Positions 20,654 through 31,225 of a DNA stretch of 64,000 bases are shown piece after piece. The notes beneath the pieces are model-generated. The model saw only the letters and a program-made list of their open reading frames with translations, was not told where the DNA came from and did no database searches. A program made the position numbers and the translations under genes. The stretch is from Lepidodermella squamata. Lineage: Eukaryota > Gastrotricha. Location: positions 4,154,001 to 4,218,000 of the forward strand of contig JBLDXI010000007.1 of assembly GCA_047495785.1 (NCBI GenBank), read 5' to 3'. Position 1 is the stretch's first letter; each line of letters starts with the position of its first letter.

Positions 20654-23613
20654 ATGATGAAAATCGCTATTATCCTTCTCCCAATATTCAGCCTGGCCAT
20701 CAGCGGTCCTGTTCAGCCATGCGGGAATTTAGTACCGCAGTTGTCTCTAATTGATAAGACCAGTGACCTGCCATCGAATTGGGACTACTACCCCGCTCCA
20801 ACGTTGAACATGGCAGGTTTAGCTGCGAATTCGACCCGACTCGCCTTCGAAGGAAATTCCTACATTGAATCAAGCCTATGGGGGAAAACGGTAAAAGCTT
20901 ATCATTCCTAACTATGCATACCATAGAAATACTTTTCTCGCCAACGCAGCCTTTCAACATGAGCAATTTCTATATAGAAGTTCTGGTTTCGATAAAAAAC
21001 GCCGATTCGCTATCCGCGGATGGTTTCATGCTAGCAATCGCAAAAAATGCCTCGATTCTCAGATCTAGCTTGAACAGTCGTTACGGCGTGAACTATGCTA
21101 CATTTGCTGGTCTGGCCGTGGTTTTCAACCCTCGAAAGGGCTTGATAACAAGTGCAATAAGTAGTTCGCCCTTTGGCGGTGTTATGACGCATTGTTGGAG
21201 CCCAGGCTTGTTGATTTGCAAATACAGTCCCCCGACTTGGGCATTCAATTCCAACAACGTACTGTACCAAGTAAAAGTTGAAAATGGAGGAGACGTCACG
21301 GTAAGATGGCCTCGTGATTACGGAAGTTTCGAAATCTTATACCTGCTTTTCAGATCGGTATTTGCCAGAACGCAGCAAACTGCGTGGGACCTTTTTACGG
21401 CAGGTCGAATGGCTCTTCCCTCGTTAGTTCGTTCGTTGGCCAAACTATGCTTCTGGGTATCGGCGCAGGAAACGACAATGCTTCAGACACGCTTGATATT
21501 CACCGAATCTCTGTCTACGATTGTTCATCTTCAGTATCGACAACGCCCTCTCCTCCTGCCGCACCTAACATGACGAGAACTATGCCGATTTGCGGCACAT
21601 TGGTACCATGGTTCTCTCTGGTCGATCACAACACAGACCGGTCTCTATATTGGGATTATTACCCGTCCACATCTTTAACCACTGTTTGGTCGCTGGATTC
21701 ATATTGGCAAGATCCTAATACAACAAGAATTTCATCAGATAGTGTCTTGTACATCACATCAGGAATTTGGTCGAAAAACGTGAGTTATTTTAGGTTAACA
21801 GTAAATTTTGTACTGATACTTACGCCACAATATCAGCCTTTCAACTTGAGTAATTTCTACATCGAAGTGCTGGCGAAAATTGATGACGTCGACGGCATGG
21901 TGGGCGATGGCTTTTCTGTATTAATTGCTAATAACGCGTCGATCGGCCGACCTCGCGCCTACGCCGGAGGTTTGATATTAAAGATTAAAGCCGAGAATAT
22001 CACAGTTGGTGTCCCACTTTTCAGGTAACTACGGTATTGACTGGAGCGTTTTCACGGGCTTCTCTACAATCATAACGCCGTTTAACAGCCTATTCACTAG
22101 CCTGTTACTATCAACACCGATAAACAATTACCCGTCGAATTGCCTTGTGGGTCCCGTTCCGTTGGCCTGTATGAGTCCACCCAGGGCTTTGATGGTAAAT
22201 ACTTACATGCTGATTCAGATTCGAGTCACTGCGTCCAACAACTTTTCAGTAAGCTGCCTTACATTTTTACAGAAACTGTATGATCTGTTATTTCAGATTG
22301 GTGCGTGCACTGCAAATGGTACTTGTATTGGTCCGTTCTATTCGGATCTGACTATTCGAAATATGACTATTCCATCGACCTCGCCTAATCAAACAATGCT
22401 GTTTGGCATCGGAGGCAAATCTGGGACCTTTGGTGATAATGTTGATCTGCTTCGCATTGCAGTCTACGATTGCGATCCAACAACGACCACTACTACAACT
22501 GATAGTACCACTACTACTACCACTACTCCTTCTACTACAACAACAACTACCACTACTACTTCTACAACCACAACATCAGCTACTTCTTCAACCACAACAT
22601 TAGCTACTTCTTCTACTAGCAGCACTACGACTGCGACTACTTCAACAGCTGCGTCTTCTTCTTCAACACGGTTGAGCACGAGCAGCTCAACAACATCTAC
22701 GAGTGAAGCTACAACATCCTCAGTGACGCATCGATCTTCTACGTCTTTACCTATCACTTTCACAACTTCGAAATGGAACAATGCCACAGGTAATTTCACA
22801 CCAGTAATCAATTAAACAATAATGATCGATCAGCCTCAACTTGATGGGCAAGAGGCCAAATGCAATTGTTAGATTTCTTTCCGTCATCCCACATTTCCAA
22901 TCTTTTGCCTATGAATAATATTTCCATTCTTCCTAGTTTCAAATACTACGCTGGACATCAGCATCATGGTCGATAGCTCGCGATCGATACCCATGACTAG
23001 ACTAGCTCAGTTGAAAGCGTTTTTGATGCAGCTCACCGGGCAACTCCTCTTGCTTGCCACTACAACGCAGGTAAGGTCATTCCCACGCTGAATACAAGAT
23101 ATCACACAAGTACTCATTCAACTTTAGCTCACCGTCGAAATATTTGGCGGTCGAACAGCCGGTCACGCGATGAGCATATCAGAAGTTTTAGACGCCTCCA
23201 ATATAACTTACTTCGAAGGGCCGGGAGATAACTCTAACGCGATGCAGAGATTCATACGGCGGAAATTCATCAATGGTTTGTTAAGATTTAATTTGCGTAG
23301 CGGCATCGATTTTTTTACGCGAATTTCTCTCTCTACAGGTGGGCAAGAGCAAAATGCTACTCAGGTCGCTATAGTTCTTACAGGTTCCCCGCGACATGAA
23401 GCTTCAACTTTGGAGAATCAGCTGAGCATCGTTGCAGAGAGTGGGAAAAAAGTAATCCTGGTTCGATTGCAATCCAGATTTCAAAGCGACCAGCCCAGGA
23501 AGCAGGCGGCGAGATTTGCCGTTAGAAACTACCCAGTCATAGACATTGTTGGGTGGAATAACTTGAATACCTACATGCCACTAGTTATGAATAACTTACT
23601 TCAAATTTCTTGA
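20654..23613 (+). CDS. Secreted or surface protein: two lectin-like modules, mucin stalk, VWA domain
   Basis: Nine exons join in frame to 806 residues: 20654-20890, 20950-21300, 21354-21779, 21837-21969, 22025-22248, 22297-22789, 22937-23070, 23128-23275, 23339-23613. A signal peptide (MMKIAIILLPIFSLAIS) precedes two tandem modules of about 235 residues. Each opens CG.LVP..SL with NWDYYP, then NxTRLxxxS, SLWGKT, QPFNMSNFYIEVLV and ADGFMLAI, and ends LDIHRISVYDC. This order fits L-type (ERGIC-53-like) lectins, where FSF, SLWTKxPF, FEVEV and ADGLAIW are found. About 100 Thr/Ser residues follow (22485-22780), then a VWA domain with MVDSSRS as the D-x-S-x-S MIDAS start. The later Asp position reads VLTGSP, so metal binding may be weakened. 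AATAAA at 23628. Confidence 0.75.
22484..22789 (+). repeat. Thr/Ser low-complexity mucin stalk of the lectin-VWA gene
   Basis: A run of act/aca/tct codons codes for Thr- and Ser-rich sequence and is nearly free of other residues. It is coding (in frame with lectin module 2 and the VWA exon) and suits dense O-glycosylation. The minus strand gives a spurious Val-rich frame. Confidence 0.75.
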
Positions 23614-23863
23614 ATTCCCGTGGAATCAAATAAAAATGTTTGCATCGTTGAGTGAAGGTGGATTATCATCCATTCGGCTCTAAATGCGTAACCCAAGTCG
23701 TCCCATTGTTCATTGTTTTTCAATTTTTACACGTTTGTTTACGAATTTTTCATGAATTATAAATGAACCCACGGCGCATGTACTCAGGTGCGTTCAAAGT
23801 GCGACCCCTAAAAGTTAGTTTCGCAACTTACAGTATTTCAAAACAAGAAAACTGTTATAGACA

Positions 23864-26800
23864 ATGTTTCGACTGTTCCTTCCCCTAATCGCCTCATTTT
23901 CCGGTACAGTAGTGGCACCCACTGTTCAATCATGCGGAACTTTAGTCCCCCAGCTGTCCCTCATCAACACAGCTGCAGATTTGGCAGCGTACTGGAACTA
24001 CCACCCAGCGCCTGGGCTGACGTTGACGGGTAAATGGGCGAATGCTACCCGATTGACGTATGAAGGACAGGCTCCTCAAGCCTCCGGGCTGTGGGCGCGG
24101 CAGCCTTTCAACTACAGCAGTTTCTACATCGAAATCACAGCGACTATCAACGACGCAAATGGCCAATACGGCGATGGGTTTCAAGTAACTATCGGGAATA
24201 ACGCATCCTTACTTCGAGGCAGTGCGACCAGTTTGGATGGCTACTCTGTCAACTGGGCTTCCTTCGTTGGCTGGGCCTTGCAAATCTCACCGGATAAGGC
24301 TCATATCTGGGGCATGATGACGCCAACACCCTACGGGGTAATCATCAACTACTGCAACCGAACCGGGGTATTCTTGTGCCAGTACGACCCTCCAGGCTAT
24401 GCATTATGGTCGAGTAACATGTTGTACCAAATTCGAGTTGAAAACGGGCAAGATATCTGGGTAATTGAACTAATGCATCTTTGAGTAGTATTCACGCCTT
24501 TTCTACCTATCTAGCTATCGATTTGCCAAGGCGGGCAATGCGTCGGGCCGTTTTTTGGCCAGGCAACTGCTGCGGCACTAATGGGCTCATTTCTAGGCCA
24601 AAATATGATTTTTGGCATAGGAGGTAGCAACGACAATTACTCGAGTACAGTTGACATACTACGAATAGCCTTTTACGATTGCACGTCATCGCCCAGTCCA
24701 ACGACCCCGGTTCCGCCAGTACTGCCAGTTGTGTCGCGAAATGTAGCGACGTGCGGCGTGGTTCAACCCCAATTTTCGCTTATCGATCACAGCGTTGATT
24801 TGCCCGCATACTGGGATTACTACCCATCAATCGCGAGAACTACGAAATGGACACTGGATTCTCTCGGATTGGAACCTAACACAACAAGGCTCACTTCAGA
24901 GCGAGTGACATACATTGAAACTGGCATATGGGCAAAAACGGTGAGAAAACTAACATTCACTATAGTTCAGCATCTTCGCTTAGGCGATTTTGAATTAAAC
25001 TTTCTTCATCTCAAAAAAAATTAGATTTCAAATTACCTATACTAAATTTGACAATTTGTATTGACTTAAGAATTTATAAATTTCGGAATTGATTGCCGAT
25101 TTCATTTTATGTATTCCATATTTTGCAGCCCATCACGACGCAGAACTTCTACGTTGAAGTGCTACTCCGCAACGTGAATTTCGACACAATGGCTGGTGAT
25201 GGTTTCGCAATCTATATCGCCAATAACAACTCAATTGGCAGGCCCCAGCCGATGCAAGGAGGTGAGACAAATTTTGAAAATTTGACTACCTAATAGCTCT
25301 GTTGTTATTGCAGGAACGTCATTCGGGGCGGACTGGAACACCTTCACTGGATTTTTCGCTGTGTTCGCGCCTTTCGCTGGATTAGTGAATGCTGGAACTA
25401 TAACCAGCCCAATCGGAGGGGCGCCTTATTCGTGCCCGAACGCGAACACAATTATCTGCGTAACTGCCGACACAGCGTCTCTGACGAACAACTTCATTCG
25501 CTTCTCCCTTCGAGTTTTGAGCGGTACAAACGTAACGGTTCGTTACTCCCTGCTTTTCCTTTTCGAAATATTATTGTTTTGTGGCTTACAGATCGGAGCT
25601 TGCATAGGAAATGGTACTTGCATCGGGCCATATACAGCGAATCTGGGGAGTCAGCTGATTAATTCATTCGGTAATCGCACCAATATCTTCGGCATTGGAG
25701 GCAAAGCTGGGGCGTATGCAGACACGAATGACATATACCAGATCGCGTTCTATGATTGCGCTAATTACACGACTACAACTAGTACGACCACCACTTCGAC
25801 GACGACGACCACTACTAGCACACCCACAACTACGACCACTACAAGCCCTTCGACGTCAACGGCGTCATCAACAACTACTCCGGGTAGTTCATCCACCTCT
25901 CTTTCAACTCCAAGCCCATCAACTACTACTACAACTTCGCAAATAACTTCAACATCTACCGGCTCCACCTCTACAACTTCAGCAGTTTTGACTAGTTCGA
26001 TTGCCTTGACTACTTCATCTTCATCTACGGCATCAACATCATTCATGAGCTCTGCTTCAACTCTGAATCTGACCTCGCTGAGCACGTTGATTTCCGATAA
26101 ACCAACGCCATCGACTTCTATTCCCTCGTCGACTATCACGCCACCTACACCTACTTCGACCACGTCGAGTTCCTCCTCAACATCCATCACGGGTATGTAT
26201 CGATTGCTCACTCATGCGTTTGATCTCTCATCACTGTTCCAATACTGTTCTGTGGTAATTTTCAGGCCAAACATCATCTTTCTCAACCAATTCGCCAGTT
26301 TTAAATGCTTCGACTACGCTATCTACTGAGGCTGTTATTTCTACCTCTGCAGCATCAATTGCTAGCGTCTCAGCAATCACTGCGAACTCGACTCTCACCT
26401 CTCCCAGTCCAGTTTCCATCGTTACCGACGCCACAGTTAAGCCAACTTTGCCTTCATCAAACGGTAATTGATTTTTCAATAACAAAGCTTTCTTATTTTG
26501 AGAATTACTCAAAATAAGAATGATTAAAATGTTTGCACCAGATCGCGTTTTTTATTATCTCTAAATAACAGGATCGAAGACAACCTCATCGAGGTCTGCA
26601 AGTGCAATCCTAACTCTGGTTGATCTCAATAGTGCAACTGAAGGGCCCACGTCTATTAACGAAAGAGATGCGTTCACAGGCTTTCCGATTCCTAATCTCA
26701 TTGATGGGCAAGTCAACCCAGCGCTCAAGTTAAAACACCTGAAGCCATGCCCTTACATCGACCCAAAATTAAAGTAAGCATCAGATATAGAAACTTCTAA

Positions 26801-27827
26801 GCTACTAACAATACTTTATCCAATCAGAGCCCCTGAAGTAGATACCAATATCTTTATATCGCTTGTAATCGAACGAATGAATTCTATCAATACAATGACG
26901 AAAGAAATTTCGCTCGTCGCAACACTATCCGTCCAATGGATGGTCAATAACTGTCCTGCTATCATCACTGCACCGGATATCGATGATTCAGACCGAATCT
27001 TCGTAGCGAAACGCGGCGAAGTTTGGCTGCCCAAAGTCCGCTTCGCAAACGGTACAAATGATCTATTCATGAAGGGCATGGGCTATTCTGAGGACATTCA
27101 GATCGTCTACTACCCAACCAGGCCAAATCGAACGCTTTTCTTCCACTGGTCACGTTTCGGAACTTTCGCCTCGAAATGCTCGCTGGACCTGCGGAAATTC
27201 CCATTCGACACGCAACAGTGCGAGTACACCTTTGTCATCGATGAAACGCCTGTTTATCTCGAATTCGCTGGGATTTTTCTTGGTAACGAATTTCTACTGT
27301 CAAACGAGTTGTGGACCCTGAAGTCCAGCAAAAACCAGTTTGGTTACACCTCATCGCTGAAGAGACACGGTGGCATAGCAAGTTTCGCTAAATTCACTGT
27401 AGTTCTGGCCCGAGATGCGAGTCATTTGATTGTCAATCAGATGGTACCTGTTTACATATTGCTATTCCTTGTCCTATCGTCATTTGTCATTGAGCCGTCG
27501 AAGATTGATCGAGCTTTATTCAGTGGGACAGCTATGTTGTCGATGATTGTCGCTCAGTCCGATGTTCTGCGGTCTGTCCCAGAGACGTCGCAGCGAATTT
27601 TGTACGTCGAGTACATCTTGATGTGCACGGGCCTCACTGGGTCGATTACCATTTACGAAATGGTTGCTTTCTTCATCTCACGGGCTGATCCATCACTCGC
27701 GAATGGCAGTGTTAGAGTTTTGCGGCTCAATTTGTCCCAAATTCGGCACATGGATGTGGCAGTTTTACTGCTAGCTCTTGACGTCATTATCGCAACAAAT
27801 TTGTACGCGGCTATTGTAGTTTCATGA
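23864..27827 (+). CDS. Chimeric receptor: two lectin-like modules, mucin stalk and pentameric ligand-gated ion channel
   Basis: Eight exons join in frame to 1,126 residues: 23864-24460, 24515-24940, 25129-25261, 25314-25537, 25592-26192, 26266-26463, 26572-26773, 26828-27827. A signal peptide (MFRLFLPLIASFSGTVVA) and two L-type-lectin-like modules match the upstream gene. Its internal exons of 426, 133 and 224 nt are the same lengths. A Thr/Ser stalk covers about 270 residues. The last 400 are a Cys-loop receptor: extracellular domain with the 13-residue loop CSLDLRKFPFDTQQC, M1 VPVYILLFLVLSSFVIEP, M2 ALFSGTAMLSMIVAQSDVL, M3 YILMCTGLTGSITIYEMV, a short M3-M4 loop, and M4 VAVLLLALDVIIATNLYAAI. 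M2 lacks the PAR signature of anion channels, so selectivity is unclear. No AATAAA lies between stalk and channel; one is at 27861. Confidence 0.75.
25760..26192 (+). repeat. Thr/Ser low-complexity stalk of the lectin-channel gene
   Basis: act/acg/tca-rich coding sequence, continued in exon 26266-26463 with more Ser/Thr/Ala. It links lectin module 2 to the channel domain in one frame. Confidence 0.75.
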
Positions 27828-27865
27828 GATATTCGACAATCCGGATTTAACCACGGAAGATAGAA

Positions 27866-28487
27866 AATAAAGTCAAGAGCTTTTGCTATCTAGAATAGCT
27901 TCCGTTTCAATTTCCTTACCTTTGATTTTCGAACGATGGCAGATCTTTTGCCATTTGCATGCCCATTTACGGAAAATCAGAATGGGACAAGGAAAAGGCA
28001 GCCCCCTCCTCCCTCCACCTGGAAGGAAACCCCTAAAAACCTTAGGGCCGAAAATACCCGAAAGTACCTGCCAGCAGAGGATCCTACTTCGTACAATGAA
28101 TGGGAAAGTTCTCAATTCCAAACGTGGCAAACATGATTTGTTAATGTGTCATTTCTATCTGCACAATTTACACCTGGATTACAGGTTCCTTTTACGTCAA
28201 TATTTATTGTAATAGTGTAGAGTGGCACGGCTCTTGAAAATTTGCCACTAACATGGCCCTGCGTGCATAATCAACCCGGTGTAATTTATCGATTATTCTA
28301 TGTCGCAAAAGCTACCAGCAATTCATGGTCGCCCAGAAATGTAGTCTATTAGTAGCTCACAGACCGCTTACGCAAATATAAAAAAACGATAGCAGTGGCG
28401 GCCATTAGATAGCTCATTACGCCGTCTCTAAGAGATAAAAATCGCATTCATAGCCATGGGAAAAATTACGAAATAATAACAGACAAA
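27866..28487. other. Intergenic, no supported gene
   Basis: A short spacer between the channel gene and the ankyrin gene. A frame with a Pro-rich stretch (LLPPPGRKPLKTL) near 27883-28212 has no domain or start context. Confidence 0.35.
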
Positions 28488-29187
28488 ATGACAGCACCGA
28501 GTCTACATCAACAAAAGGTTAAGGACAATTCTATTTACCTCTCTGGTTTTACTCATTATTCGATTGATTTCTTTTTAGGAATTTTTCGAACTTTGCGCGG
28601 GAGGAAATGCCGGCAAGGTTCAGCTCTACATAAATCAGTCGACTTGCGATCGCCTAGCACTGATCCAGTCAAAATGGGACACGGAGCATTTTGGTGAGAA
28701 ATTGAACGGCTGTGATGTGGCTGATAATTCCACTAGCCTCCACATTGCCAGCCTGTTTGGCCACCCTGACGTTATCGAATCTGTCCTGGTTGCGAAGCTC
28801 ATGCTGGAGAAAGAGCGGAACAACGCCGAGGCTTTCGAGGCCACCAAGAAATTTACTAATCAGAAGAATCAATGCCAAGCAACCGCTTTGCACACTGCTG
28901 CTCTGAGTCGGCATTTGGCTTGCGTCAAAGTGCTGGCAGAATTTCAAGCTGATGGCCAGGTAGGTGTTGCGGACTTGAATGCGCAAGACATGCGAGGATG
29001 GACGCCGCTAATGTATGCCATTGAGGGCAATTCTGAGGACGTTTTGCGGTATTTAATAGGCAAGAAGGCTCATTTGAATGTCCGCGATAGGATGGGAAGA
29101 ACCGCGTTGAAAATTGCGAACCAATGGGATGGAAAAGCTCGCAAGCATCTGGCGGAGATCCTCAAGAAGAATGGAGCCACGGAATGA
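28488..29187 (+). CDS. Small cytosolic ankyrin-repeat protein
   Basis: Two exons (28488-28517 and 28579-29187) give 212 residues in phase 0. Exon 1 codes for MTAPSLHQQK. Exon 2 opens EFFELCAGGNAGKVQLYI, itself a diverged repeat, then STSLHIASLFGHPDVIESVL, ATALHTAALSRHLACVKVL, GWTPLMYAIEGNSEDVLRYL and GRTALKIANQWD. That is four to five ankyrin repeats and little else, so a protein-binding role is likely, partner unknown. No signal peptide. AATAAA at 29238. Confidence 0.8.
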
Positions 29188-29243
29188 CAAAGCTGAGACT
29201 AAGCCAGTGATTATTTATGAGTACTTAATTGAAAACAAATAAA

Positions 29244-29859
29244 CAGTTGTGGCTTGCAAAACAGTGGTTTTAGAATGTTGTTGTTTGACTGAATGATTCG
29301 TCAAATCGGCGGAACAGTGAACTTGCAATGTCAGAAGTCAGCATTTCGAAATTGTCCCCATGTTCATGAAACGGTTAAGAACCCTCGTCAACCATTGAGG
29401 ATGAACCTTCACATAAATTTAGAACTGACTGCTTTATTTTTCATTTTAGGCGTGACGGAGCAAACAACTGACATTTTGGAAATTTTTGACGGCTGAGGAT
29501 AACAAATTTCCCATCACCTTAATTTTCAGGAATCGTATCTTTCTTCTCAATTTTCCATGTCTTACTCAAATGATAAGACTGATATATGATAAGACTCGTT
29601 GTGAATTTCATTCATATTCCGGGAAGTTGAGACCTTTCTGCTAAAAATGCTACTAGGGCGTGTTCTTTGCTCGTCCCATTTTGCAGCCCGAATTCAGTCG
29701 ATACCACGTTTGCGTAGTTATGCCACCTACATCTTGTAGCAAGAAAAACCTATTCGGTATTTCTGTTGCTGATAAGGCGCGCAAGTTGTACCTAAAATAC
29801 TGATAAGGTTCAGCCGAAACGGTAGCCAGTATTAACACAAAGCCTATCGCAATTCCATC
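29244..29859. other. Intergenic, no supported gene
   Basis: No coding region is supported between the ankyrin gene and the kinase start. It presumably contains the kinase promoter; no clear TATA box seen. Confidence 0.35.
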
Positions 29860-31225
29860 ATGGCAACCGGCTCTTTTAACACCGACATTTTCGAAGTGCT
29901 GCCAACGCATGCAAATTTCCAGCTGACCGAACGGCTTCGAAGCGCATTTTACTTCAGAGTTGACAAGGCAGTGGAAGAAGCGACAAGTCGCTGTTTCGCC
30001 CTTAAAGAAGTCGACTTCTCGAAGCTGAAATTCAACGATGACGGGAAGCTGGAGGAAACCATTCGAAGGGACGCTGCGACGATGCAGAAGCTGGACCACG
30101 ATAATGTCCTCAAAGTTCACGCTTCGTTCACTGGAACCAACGGCCTGTTCTACGTCGTAATAGAGTACTGCGATGGCGGTACTCTGAAACAAGTCATCGA
30201 TAACCGGCGAAATGCAATTAAGCCTGAACTTTTCAGTGAAGATCTGGTTTGCAGCTCCCTGGCTCAAATCGCGACAGCTCTTGTTTGGCTTCACGATCGC
30301 AATATTTTGCATCAGGATGTTAGCACGGACAACATTTTCATGACTGAACCTCGAGATCCAAGGGATGAAAACGATAGGCTGAGACGGACTAAGCTCAAAT
30401 TAGGGGACTTTGGCCTCATTGGAGTTATGAATAGGTAAGGAATCAAAAGGAATCTGTTAAGCCAAGCTTCAACTTTCCTTTTCAGGGAACAAATGATTAA
30501 AGATGCCAGTGTCATAGCTCCAGAAGTTGTGAATGGAGTCGCTTACGACGAGAAGTCTGAAGTTTGGGCTGTAGGCGTAGTCGCGTATGAATTGGCCACT
30601 CTCAACCTTCCAGTGAGTTTGGCCTCAAATATCCCCGAAATAGTACATTTCGCTTTTTTCAAAGTTCAAAGCCGGTTCTCTAGATCCGATTTCAGAGGCA
30701 GATTACGGTCCCGAGCTGTGCGAACTAATTGAAGAGAAAACTTTAGTTGCAAACCCTGACAGGCGATATTCGATGGTTCAAGTTTTGGAGCACAAGGCCA
30801 TTCGCTATCACGTTAAAAAGTACAAGTCGAAAATGTCGAAGCGTAAGATGGAAGCGATGCAGGAGCAGATGAAGAAGCTGTCGTCAACTGTCCGAGATCT
30901 TCAGGTATATAACAGATTGTGACGCTGTGGGGTTTCCGAACTATTTGTATTACTTTGTAGAAAACTCTTGAAGCTACGAAGCAAGAACTTGCCTACTCGA
31001 CGGATCAAACAATGGAGTTGAACGCGAAGGTTCTCGAGCTCGAATTCGAGGGCATCGAGTTCAACGTCAGGATTCAAAACCTTGAAAATGCCCTAGCTGC
31101 GGTATATAATTTATTATCTGAGAGGTCTTGAATTAAGCCTAATGTTTCTTTTCTAGGCTTCGAGCAACGGAAAAGGTGATAATCAAACAAACGATGCATC
31201 GAAACAGTCTGAGCCGAAGGACTAA
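29860..31225 (+). CDS. NEK-like protein kinase with a C-terminal coiled coil and altered catalytic loop
   Basis: Five exons give 383 residues: 29860-30434, 30486-30612, 30665-30904, 30961-31101, 31157-31225. The ATP-site Lys is present (CFALKEVDF), as are a hinge (YVVIEYCDGGTLKQVI), DFG (LKLGDFGLIG) and APE (VIAPEVVNG). The Gly-rich loop is degenerate (ERLRSAFYFRV). The catalytic loop reads HQDVSTDNIF: the Asp is kept, but Arg of HRD is Gln and the catalytic-loop Lys is Thr. After the kinase fold (ANPDRRYSMVQVLEHKAI) come about 110 residues of Lys/Glu/Gln-rich coiled coil, as in NEK kinases. Activity may be low or regulatory; known kinases can survive loss of HRD Arg. Confidence 0.75.

Noticed and set aside
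22464-22811. Val-rich minus-strand protein
   Set aside because: Reverse translation of the Thr/Ser codon repeats in the mucin stalk, not a gene. The same applies at 25765-26211.
29653-30312. Minus-strand frame of 219 codons
   Set aside because: It is the shadow of the kinase exon; the plus strand shows kinase motifs.
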